From an uncultured Eubacteriales bacterium (lineage in GTDB: Bacteria > Bacillota > Clostridia > Christensenellales > CAG-138), in the NCBI GenBank assembly GCA_900546845.1, contig UREK01000008.1, positions 13,802 to 77,801 on the forward strand: a DNA stretch of 64,000 bases, read 5' to 3'. The position numbers were made by a program, and so were the translations under genes. The notes beneath the pieces are model-generated. The model was not told the DNA's origin, made no database searches, and saw only the letters and a list, made by a program, of their open reading frames with translations. How positions within the stretch are numbered: position 1 is the first letter of the stretch; the number at the start of each line of letters is the position of its first letter. Below are positions 33,469 through 40,334 of this stretch, one piece after another.

Positions 33469-35853
33469 ATGGAACGGAACAACGCAATTTATGAACATAT
33501 TCCGGTCGTTCCCCTGCGGGGCCTCGTCGTGCTCCCAGGCGAACTGCTGCACTTTGATGCGGGCAGGCAGGGAAGCGTCAAGGCGCTTACTGCGGCGGCC
33601 GAAGATGGCAGCCTTGTATTCCTCACGTCCCAGAAGGACGTGCGCAAGAACGAGGTTGGCCGGGATGACATCTACCGCATCGGCACGGTCTGCCGTATCC
33701 GCCAGGTGCTCAACCTTCCGGGAGATGCGATGCGCGTGCTCGTGCACGGCATTTGCCGTGCGCGCTTCACGAGCCTGGAACATGGCGAATACCTGACTGC
33801 GGACGCCGTGCAGCTCGACGCGCCGCCCTATGATGAGACCGAAGCAGAGGCCCTGCGACGCCGCCTGGCAAAAGCGCTCGGCGAATACGCCGCGCTTTCC
33901 ACCAAACTTACAGCGGACACTGCGGAGAGCGTATCGCGCACGGAGGATGCGGGCGCGTTCGCGGACGCGGTCGCCAACGTGACGCTTGGAAAGGCCGAGC
34001 AGCGCCAACACGTGCTCGAGTGCTTCGACGTGCTCGAACGCCTGCGTGAGACGCTCACGCTTGTGCTGGGCGAGATCGAGGTCCTGCGCGTGGATCGCCG
34101 TATTTCCCAAGAGGTCAAGCGCCGGGTGGACAAAAACCAGAAGGAATATTATCTGCGCGAACAGATCAAGGCCATCCGCGCAGAGCTGGGCGAGACTGAC
34201 CAGGCGGAGGCGGATCTTTTCTTGGAGCGCTTGGAAAAGAAGGACATGCCGGACGCGCTGCGCGAAACGGTCAAGAAAGAGATCGACCGCTTTCGGGAAC
34301 TGCCGGCGGGTTCGCACGAGCAGCCGCAGATGCGCAATTACATCGAATGTATGCTCGATCTGCCATGGACGGAGCAGACGCAGGATGACCTCGACCTGGC
34401 GCATGCACGCGCGGTGCTTGACGCGGACCATTACGGCCTTGAAAAGGTGAAGGACCGCATCGTCGAGCATCTGGCCGTTGCACGCCTCACGGGCAAAGTC
34501 ACGGGGCAGATCCTTTGCTTCGTCGGCCCTCCGGGCGTAGGCAAGACCTCCGTCTCGGAATCCATTGCCCGGGCGCTTGGACGCAATTTTGTGCGCATGA
34601 GCCTCGGTGGCGTGCATGACGAAGCGGAGATCCGCGGCCACCGCCGCACCTATATTGGTGCCATGCCGGGCCGCGTGATCGCGGCCATGCGGCAGGCGGG
34701 CTCCGTCAACCCCGTGCTGCTGTTCGACGAGATCGACAAGCTCACGAGCGACATGCGGGGCGACCCTGCCTCGGCCATGCTCGAAGTGCTGGATAGCGCG
34801 CAGAACCACGCCTTCCGGGATCATTTCCTCGAGGTGCCGTACGACCTTTCCAAGGTCATGTTCATCACGACCGCCAACAGCACGGACACCATCCCGCGGC
34901 CGCTCCTCGACCGCATGGAGGTCATTGAGGTGCCGAGCTATCTTGAGAATGAGAAGCGGGAGATCGCAAAGCGCCACCTGCTGCCCAAGCAAATGGAGAA
35001 GCATGGGCTGAAGAAATCCATGCTGAGCATCCCGGATGAGGTGATGCGCGAGCTGATCCGCGGCTACACGCGGGAGGCGGGCGTACGCTCGCTGGAGCGG
35101 ACGCTTGCGAAGGTATGCCGCAAGGCGGCCTGTGATATCGGCGAAGGGAAAACGCGCGTGCGGCTCACACCGCAGCGCATGAGGGAATATCTCGGGCCGG
35201 TACGCTATCTGGATGTGGCGGCGCACAAGGAGGACATGGCCGGCGTCGTGAACGGCCTTGCGTGGACGAGCGTGGGCGGCGAGCTGCTGGAGGTCGAGGT
35301 GCAGGCCGTACCCGGAAGCGGGCAGGTGATCCTGACCGGCAAGCTCGGGGACGTGATGCAGGAAAGCGCGCGTGCGGCGCTCACGTTCCTCAAAGCGCAT
35401 GCGGAGGTGCTCGGCATCCCGATGCCGCTTGACAAGCGCGATATCCATGTACATGTGCCGGAGGGTGCGGTGCCCAAGGACGGCCCCTCCGCAGGCGTGA
35501 CGATCATGACGGCCATCGCAAGCGCGCTCACGGGTATCCCCGTACGGGCTGACGTGGCCATGACGGGCGAGATCACGCTGCGCGGCCGGGTGCTGCCCAT
35601 CGGGGGCCTGCGTGAAAAGCTGCTCGCGGCGGCGCGCGCGGGCATGACCAAGGTCATCATCCCGGAGGAGAACCGCAAGGATCTCTTCGAGGTGCCTGCC
35701 GAAGTGCGGGACGCGCTCCGCATCGTCTTTGCACGGGACGCGATGTGTGTGCTCGCGGAGGCGCTCACGCGTATGCCAGGCGGGGAGGAAGCCTGTGCGG
35801 AGGTTCTGCCGCTGCATGTGCCGGCGCATGGCCGGCCGGGCGCGATCCAATAA
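33469..35853 (+). CDS. lon: ATP-dependent protease Lon
   Basis: A 794-residue Lon protease. It has the N-terminal substrate-binding domain (IPVVPLRGLVVLPGE), a long coiled region, the AAA+ module (Walker A GPPGVGKT from residue 353) and the protease domain with S674 (KDGPSAG) and K717 (GGLREK), 43 residues apart as in all Lon proteins. ATG 33469 is chosen because AAGGA (33455-33459) is nine bases away; ATG 33460, three codons earlier, would be too close. It has its own consensus promoter after the lonB terminator, so lon and lonB are separately controlled. Confidence 0.97.
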   Translation: MERNNAIYEHIPVVPLRGLVVLPGELLHFDAGRQGSVKALTAAAEDGSLVFLTSQKDVRKNEVGRDDIYRIGTVCRIRQVLNLPGDAMRVLVHGICRARFTSLEHGEYLTADAVQLDAPPYDETEAEALRRRLAKALGEYAALSTKLTADTAESVSRTEDAGAFADAVANVTLGKAEQRQHVLECFDVLERLRETLTLVLGEIEVLRVDRRISQEVKRRVDKNQKEYYLREQIKAIRAELGETDQAEADLFLERLEKKDMPDALRETVKKEIDRFRELPAGSHEQPQMRNYIECMLDLPWTEQTQDDLDLAHARAVLDADHYGLEKVKDRIVEHLAVARLTGKVTGQILCFVGPPGVGKTSVSESIARALGRNFVRMSLGGVHDEAEIRGHRRTYIGAMPGRVIAAMRQAGSVNPVLLFDEIDKLTSDMRGDPASAMLEVLDSAQNHAFRDHFLEVPYDLSKVMFITTANSTDTIPRPLLDRMEVIEVPSYLENEKREIAKRHLLPKQMEKHGLKKSMLSIPDEVMRELIRGYTREAGVRSLERTLAKVCRKAACDIGEGKTRVRLTPQRMREYLGPVRYLDVAAHKEDMAGVVNGLAWTSVGGELLEVEVQAVPGSGQVILTGKLGDVMQESARAALTFLKAHAEVLGIPMPLDKRDIHVHVPEGAVPKDGPSAGVTIMTAIASALTGIPVRADVAMTGEITLRGRVLPIGGLREKLLAAARAGMTKVIIPEENRKDLFEVPAEVRDALRIVFARDAMCVLAEALTRMPGGEEACAEVLPLHVPAHGRPGAIQ

Positions 35854-35862
35854 TATTGATTG

Positions 35863-35979
35863 CAGGCTGCCGGCAAAGCGGCAAGCTGAGGGGTGCACGC
35901 CGTGCAGGCGCTGAGCGCAGTTGGAAGCCGGGGATGATACATCCCTGAAACATTCCAGGAGGGCTTTTCGGCAAGCTGG
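35863..35979. repeat. Possible decayed or short relative of the 199-bp element
   Basis: The lon-engB gap starts with CAGGCTGCCG and CGGCAAGCTG (35863-35888), and later shows CTTTTCGGCAAGCTGG (35964-35979). These match the ends of the 199-bp elements (CAGGCTGTCGA and CTTTTCGACAAGCTGG). The internal hairpins are absent, so this looks like a remnant or a much shorter relative. Confidence 0.35.
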
Positions 35980-36006
35980 CTATTAAAAACAGACGCGGGG
36001 GGAAAG

Positions 36007-36606
36007 ATGGAAGAATTTACGATCAAAAAGGCTGTGTTTGAGACGAGCGTGGGAATCGGAGGCACATATCCCGCGGACGGCGTGCAGATTGCCATGGTGG
36101 GCAAATCCAACGTGGGGAAATCGAGCCTCATCAACTCGCTGTGCAACAATTTTAAACTGGCGCGCATCTCGTCCAGCCCTGGGAAAACGCGGCTGATCAA
36201 CTTCTTCCGCATCAACGATGCGTTCCACCTGGTGGATCTGCCGGGCTATGGCTTCGCCAAAGCCCCAAAAACGGAGCAGGAAAAGTGGGGCAGGCTGATG
36301 GAGGATTACCTTTCCTCCGGCCTGCTGACACACATCTTTATGCTCATCGACATCCGGCATGCGCCGACGGCGGAGGACAAGCAGATGTTCGAATGGATCC
36401 TGTATTACGGGATCCCGTTCACGCTCATCGCCACCAAGGCGGACAAGCTTGCGCGCTCCAAACGCAAACAGGCCGCGAACGCTGCGGCAAAGCTCCTGGG
36501 CGCGCCGCCGTATGCTATCCCCTATTCCGCAGAGAATGCGGAAGGCCGCGCGGAGGTCTATGCCCGCATTGGGGCGATCCTTGCGGACGCGGGGGCAAGA
36601 GCATGA
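36007..36606 (+). CDS. engB: Ribosome-biogenesis GTPase EngB (YihA/YsxC)
   Basis: A 199-residue TRAFAC GTPase needed for 50S subunit assembly. G1 is GKSNVGKSS, G3 is DLPGYGFAK and G4 is TKADK. A switch-region threonine is in SPGKTRLINFF. Length and motifs are standard. It follows lon by 153 bases, as in many Firmicutes, with GGGGGGAAAG before the start, and ends before a good terminator. Confidence 0.97.
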   Translation: MEEFTIKKAVFETSVGIGGTYPADGVQIAMVGKSNVGKSSLINSLCNNFKLARISSSPGKTRLINFFRINDAFHLVDLPGYGFAKAPKTEQEKWGRLMEDYLSSGLLTHIFMLIDIRHAPTAEDKQMFEWILYYGIPFTLIATKADKLARSKRKQAANAAAKLLGAPPYAIPYSAENAEGRAEVYARIGAILADAGARA

Positions 36607-36623
36607 CGGGAATTTGTAGAAAA

Positions 36624-36647
36624 GAGGCTCTCTCGAGCTTCTTTTTT
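36624..36647 (+). terminator. Terminator after engB
   Basis: GAGGCTC (36624-36630) pairs with GAGCTTC (36635-36641), with one G-U pair and a TCTC loop, and is followed by TTTTTT. It is a classic intrinsic terminator. Confidence 0.75.
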
Positions 36648-36677
36648 ATCATTTTGGCTGGAATGCGAAAATGGGTA

Positions 36678-36706
36678 TTGACATATAAAAGCCCCTTTCG
36701 CATAAT
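36678..36706 (+). promoter_or_regulatory. Promoter of the zinc-ribbon protein gene
   Basis: TTGACA (36678-36683) and CATAAT (36701-36706) are 17 bases apart. The -35 is a perfect consensus. Confidence 0.7.
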
Positions 36707-36743
36707 AGTGGAGTAAAAAATCAATCTGCCGGAGGGTACCGCG

Positions 36744-37139
36744 ATGGGCCTTAGAAAATGTCCCCGCTGTGAGCTGAACTATATTCGTGACGACGAGAAA
36801 TACTGCAACGTTTGCAAACGCGAAATGAAGGGGGAAGCGGACGCTGAAGAAACCGTCACGCTTTGCATCGAATGCGGGGAGAACCCTGTGGTAAAGGGGT
36901 CTGACCTTTGCGCGATCTGCCTGCGCGAAGCGCGGCGGCAGGAAAAACTTTCTCCCCGCTTGCCGGATGAGATCGGTGCCAGTGACCTTTCGCTCACGAG
37001 CGTTGCACTCGACGAAATCGAAGTGCCTCTGCCTGCGGACGGGGAGATCCCCGAAAGCGAGCTGGACGAGATCGACAAGGAACTCGGCGAGGATGATGCG
37101 GACGAGCTGCCTGATGACGAGGATGCGGAAGATGCGTGA
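36744..37139 (+). CDS. Zinc-ribbon protein with acidic C-terminal tail
   Basis: A 131-residue protein of unknown function. Two cysteine ribbons fill the first half: CPRC paired with CNVC (residues 6-25) and CIEC paired with CAIC (42-60). Each pair of C-x2-C knuckles probably binds one zinc ion. The second half is strongly acidic (EIDKELGEDDADELPDDED), suggesting a flexible tail that binds a basic partner or nucleic-acid-binding protein. It has a strong promoter and a CGGAGGG site, and is followed closely by a metallophosphoesterase gene. No function is assigned. Confidence 0.75.
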   Translation: MGLRKCPRCELNYIRDDEKYCNVCKREMKGEADAEETVTLCIECGENPVVKGSDLCAICLREARRQEKLSPRLPDEIGASDLSLTSVALDEIEVPLPADGEIPESELDEIDKELGEDDADELPDDEDAEDA

Positions 37140-37154
37140 TGCGTTTTGAGCGGG

Positions 37155-37847
37155 ATGCGGGTATTCGCGCTGGCTGACCTGCACCTTTCCGGCAGCGTTG
37201 ACAAGCCAATGGACGTGTTTGGCCCGGCATGGGACAACCACCTCGCGCGCATCCGCACAGCCTGGCTGGAAAGCGTGGGGGAAGAGGATCTTGTGCTCAT
37301 TCCGGGGGATATAAGCTGGGCGATGCGCTTGCAGGAGGCGGAAACGGATCTCCGGACGATCGCCGCCCTGCCCGGGAAGAAACTCATCCTGCGCGGCAAT
37401 CACGATTATTGGTGGAATTCGCTTTCCAAGGTGCGCGCGGCTTTGCCGGAAGGCATGTATGCGCTGCAAAACGATGCTTTTGCGTTTGGAGATGTCGCTG
37501 TTGCTGGCTCCCGGGGCTGGGTCTGCCCGGAGAGCGCCGGCTTTGACGATGCGGAGGACCGCTCCATTTACGAACGCGAGGTACTCCGCTTGGGGCTTTC
37601 GCTTTCCCATGCGCCGAAGGACAAATTCCTAGTCTGCATGATGCATTATCCGCCGTTCAACGAGCGGCGCAACCCTTCTGGGTTTACGGAGCTGTTCGAA
37701 CAGTACGGCGTGAAGCGTGTCGTATATGGGCACCTCCATGGAAAAGCGTGCCGCAACGCGTTTGAAGGGGAACGCAACGGCGTAGAGTACACGCTTTGCT
37801 CCGCGGATCACCTGGAGTTTAAACCCAAATTGATCCTGGAACTGTGA
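37155..37847 (+). CDS. Calcineurin-like metallophosphoesterase
   Basis: A 230-residue metallophosphoesterase. Metal-binding motifs appear in order: ADLHL (residues 7-11), PGDISW, GNHDYWW, a MMHYPP segment and YGHLHG near the C-terminus. The family cleaves phosphomono- or diesters; the substrate is unknown. The start is probably ATG 37155, which gives the normal MRVFALADLHL opening; a TTG nine bases earlier is possible. It is co-directional with the zinc-ribbon gene and separated by 15 bases, so probably co-transcribed. Element copy B follows its terminator. Confidence 0.9.
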   Translation: MRVFALADLHLSGSVDKPMDVFGPAWDNHLARIRTAWLESVGEEDLVLIPGDISWAMRLQEAETDLRTIAALPGKKLILRGNHDYWWNSLSKVRAALPEGMYALQNDAFAFGDVAVAGSRGWVCPESAGFDDAEDRSIYEREVLRLGLSLSHAPKDKFLVCMMHYPPFNERRNPSGFTELFEQYGVKRVVYGHLHGKACRNAFEGERNGVEYTLCSADHLEFKPKLILEL

Positions 37848-37876
37848 AACTGTTTTAACATTGATAGAACCACGCG

Positions 37877-37900
37877 AAGCCTCCGTTTTCGGAGGCTTTT
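37877..37900 (+). terminator. Terminator hairpin left of element copy B
   Basis: AAGCCTCC (37877-37884) pairs with GGAGGCTT (37891-37898) and is followed by TT. A near-identical hairpin lies on the other side of the element at 38099-38124. Confidence 0.75.
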
Positions 37901-38098
37901 CAGCTTGCCGAAAAAGTCTCCCCAGGATTGTCAAGGGCCGCAGCCCTTGACTTTTGATCGCGAGCAACGACCTGTGCGGTGCGAGCGAAAAGCCTTGCGG
38001 CGCAAGGCTTCCTTTACACGGAGCGCTGGCCGCGCCATGGGCGCAAGCGCGCTGTGTAACCTCGATCAAGTGGCAGATGCCACTTGATCGACAGCCTG
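37901..38098 (-). repeat. Interspersed 199-bp element, copy B (inverted)
   Basis: This is the same element as copy A in opposite orientation, 198 bp long. On the plus strand it begins CAGCTTGCCGAAAAAGTC and ends TTGATCGACAGCCTG. It shares the three internal hairpins. It lies between the metallophosphoesterase gene and mraZ. Confidence 0.85.
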
Positions 38099-38124
38099 AA
38101 AGCCTCCGCTTCGGAGGCTTTTTT
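38099..38124 (+). terminator. Terminator hairpin right of element copy B
   Basis: AAAGCCTCCG (38099-38108) pairs with CGGAGGCTTT (38112-38121) and is followed by TTT, making a run of six T. It duplicates the hairpin at 37877 and has the stronger T-tract of the two. Confidence 0.8.
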
Positions 38125-38220
38125 GTATAAAAACAGGCTTTCTGCCGGGAAAAACGGAAAAAACGCGCATGTGCGGCACACGTGATTTTTCCGGGAGAAA
38201 TGGGCGTGAAATTCAATTAA

Positions 38221-38247
38221 GGTGGTGACAAGTGTTGCGAAGTGGTG
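38221..38247 (+). promoter_or_regulatory. MraZ-binding direct repeats (MraZ boxes)
   Basis: Three direct repeats, GTGGTG (38222), GTGTTG (38232) and GTGGTG (38242), recur with a period of exactly 10 bases over the -35 and spacer. MraZ operators in other bacteria are short repeats with a 10-base period, so self-repression of the division operon is likely. Confidence 0.7.
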
Positions 38248-38253
38248 TATAAT
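38225..38253 (+). promoter_or_regulatory. Promoter of the mraZ division operon
   Basis: GTGACA (38225-38230) and TATAAT (38248-38253) are 17 bases apart, overlapped by the MraZ boxes. An extra GTGGTG lies downstream at 38270. Confidence 0.7.
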
Positions 38254-38316
38254 GGGTTCAGATGATGCGGTGGTGTATCCATATGCACTGCCGCAGAACC
38301 GAAAGGGGCGTACGCG

Positions 38317-38760
38317 ATGCTGATCAACTCGTTTGAGCATAACGTGGACGCCAAGGGCCGGCTCTTCATTCCGGCCAAGTGGCGCGAGGATCTGGGGAGC
38401 ACCATCATCGTCACCCGGGGCATGCTGGGGAAGAGCGATCGGCGGTGTCTTTTCGGCATGTCGCTCGCAACGTGGGACATGCTCCTTGAGCGCTACAACA
38501 AAATCGCAATGACGGATGTGAAGGCACAAAACGCGCTGCGCATGACGTTTGCTAACGCCTGTGACTGCGAACTGGACAAGCAGGGGCGCATCCTCATTTC
38601 CAGCACGCTGCGCAAATACGCGGGCATTGACAAGGACGCGGTGCTCGTCGGCATGGGGAATCGCATCGAGATTTGGAGCGGCGACATGTGGGCGAGCCAG
38701 CTCGAGGCAAGCGAGGATGAGGACGAAGCGCTTGCCTACCTCGCGGGGCTTGGCATATGA
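38317..38760 (+). CDS. mraZ: Transcriptional regulator MraZ
   Basis: A 147-residue DNA-binding protein with two SpoVT/AbrB-like MraZ repeats (N-terminal EHNVDAKGRLFIPAKWRED and central DCELDKQGRILISSTLR). It is the first gene of the division and cell-wall (dcw) cluster and binds 10-base-spaced repeats at its own promoter, which are visible upstream. Its stop overlaps the rsmH start (ATGA). An AAAGGGG-type site precedes the ATG. Confidence 0.97.
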   Translation: MLINSFEHNVDAKGRLFIPAKWREDLGSTIIVTRGMLGKSDRRCLFGMSLATWDMLLERYNKIAMTDVKAQNALRMTFANACDCELDKQGRILISSTLRKYAGIDKDAVLVGMGNRIEIWSGDMWASQLEASEDEDEALAYLAGLGI

Positions 38761-39695
38761 TCGGTTTCCATCATATCCCAATCTTGCGGGAGACGGTCGT
38801 ATCCTTGCTAAACCCCATGCGCGGCGGCGTGTTCGTGGATGGGACGCTCGGGGGCGGAGGCCATGCGGAAGCCGTTCTGGAGCGCCTGCCGGAAGACGGG
38901 AGGCTTTATGGGATCGACCGGGACGGCGCGGCAATCGCGGCTGCGTCGGCGCGGCTTGCCCGCTTCGGCGAAGCGTTCACGGCCATTCGCGGCAACTTCT
39001 TTGATATGAAGCGTCTGCTCGCGGCGCAGGGCGTGACGGAGGTGGACGGCATCCTGCTGGATCTCGGTGTATCCTCCTACCAGCTCGACACACCGCAGCG
39101 CGGCTTTTCCTACCATGAGGATGCGCCACTCGATATGCGGATGGATCCTTCCGCGCCGCTTTCCGCTTACGATGTGGTGAACGGCTATCCCGCGGAGGAA
39201 CTTACCCGGATTATCCGGGAATACGGGGAGGAACGGTACGCTTCCCGCGTGGCGAACGCCATCGTGCGGGAACGCGAAAAAGCGCCGCTCAACAGCACGG
39301 TGCGCCTCGCGGAGATCGTAAAGCTCGCCCTGCCGGCCCCAGCACGGCGGGAAGCGCAGCACCCGGCCCGGCGCACGTTCCAAGCGCTGCGCATCGAGGT
39401 GAACGGCGAGCTCGAAGGCCTTTCTGCAGCCCTCAACGACGCGCACGATTTGCTGCGAAGCGGCGGCGTGCTTGCGGTGATCACCTTCCACTCTTTGGAG
39501 GACCGCATCGCTAAGCAGGCATTCAAAACGTTTGAGCATCCCTGCACCTGCGACCCGCATGCGCCGGTGTGCACCTGCGGAAAAACGCCCACGGCAAAGG
39601 TGCTCACGAAAAAGCCCATCGTTGCGGACGAAGCGGAGCTGCAACAAAATCCCCGGGCGCGCAGCGCGAAGCTGCGCGCAATACAAAAGTTATAA
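38757..39695 (+). CDS. rsmH: 16S rRNA (cytosine1402-N4)-methyltransferase
   Basis: A 312-residue RsmH (MraW) SAM methyltransferase that modifies C1402 in the ribosomal P site. The SAM-binding motif is VDGTLGGGGHAEAVLERL, and the family signature GILLDLGVSSYQLD follows. The C-terminal part contains RRTFQALRIEVNGEL and ITFHSLEDRIAK. It overlaps mraZ by four bases and precedes ftsL by 12 bases. Confidence 0.97.
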   Translation: MIGFHHIPILRETVVSLLNPMRGGVFVDGTLGGGGHAEAVLERLPEDGRLYGIDRDGAAIAAASARLARFGEAFTAIRGNFFDMKRLLAAQGVTEVDGILLDLGVSSYQLDTPQRGFSYHEDAPLDMRMDPSAPLSAYDVVNGYPAEELTRIIREYGEERYASRVANAIVREREKAPLNSTVRLAEIVKLALPAPARREAQHPARRTFQALRIEVNGELEGLSAALNDAHDLLRSGGVLAVITFHSLEDRIAKQAFKTFEHPCTCDPHAPVCTCGKTPTAKVLTKKPIVADEAELQQNPRARSAKLRAIQKL

Positions 39696-39707
39696 GTTAA
39701 GGCGGAA

Positions 39708-40307
39708 ATGAATACCATGGCAATAGCGGCAAGAAAAGACGAATACATATACGCGCCCTCGCGGGTATATTCGCACAGCCGCGCGGCGACGGCCGAGGCG
39801 TTGCCAAATCCGGAACCCGAACGGGCGCCGCAGCCGCGGCAGCCGGGCCAGGCGGAGGCTGCGCCACGCACGCGGCCGAAGGAACCCACCGTCAAAACCC
39901 GGGTGCACAAGGGCCCTTCCGCCCGACAGCGGCGCAAGCAGCGCGTGCTGCCCAAGGTGGTGAGCGTAGCGTGCATCTTCCTCATAGCCGCGATCCTCAT
40001 CGGCGTGATCGTGCGCTATTCGATGATCGCGCTCGCGTACTCCGCCGTAAACGATCTGGAGGATCAGATCGCGGAAAGTGAGCGCAGCATCGCAGCGCTC
40101 AACGTGCAGCTCAACAGCGTGCTCGATCTGAATACGGCGCGCGAGACGGCGCTTTCCGCTGGCTTGGGGTATCCCACGGCGGAGCAGATCGTCCATGTGC
40201 GTGAAACGATCGGCAGTTATCAGAAAGACGATGGCGGTACGGATGGGGAACCCAACCAAAATCAGGATGCGAGCGCAGAACCGGATGGGGACATGAATAC
40301 GGACTGA
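39708..40307 (+). CDS. ftsL: FtsL-like cell-division protein
   Basis: A 199-residue bitopic membrane protein. A long basic, Pro-rich cytoplasmic region (about 85 residues) is followed by one membrane helix (VVSVACIFLIAAILIGVIV). A short extracellular coiled coil (DLEDQIAESERSIAALNVQL) comes next, then an acidic, low-complexity tail. FtsL forms a complex with DivIC and DivIB/FtsQ that activates the septal transpeptidase. It is assigned by position between rsmH and the PBP gene and by layout, since FtsL sequences diverge strongly. The long N- and C-terminal extensions are unusual. Confidence 0.8.
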   Translation: MNTMAIAARKDEYIYAPSRVYSHSRAATAEALPNPEPERAPQPRQPGQAEAAPRTRPKEPTVKTRVHKGPSARQRRKQRVLPKVVSVACIFLIAAILIGVIVRYSMIALAYSAVNDLEDQIAESERSIAALNVQLNSVLDLNTARETALSAGLGYPTAEQIVHVRETIGSYQKDDGGTDGEPNQNQDASAEPDGDMNTD

Positions 40308-40334
40308 GCGCTCCTGTCCTTTGGAGGAAAACAC

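Noticed and set aside
37905..38087. Short open frames across the 199-bp elements (for example 37905-38087 and 53168-53365)
   Set aside because: They recur because the DNA is repeated. They consist of hairpin sequence, lack ribosome-binding sites and differ in length and frame between copies.
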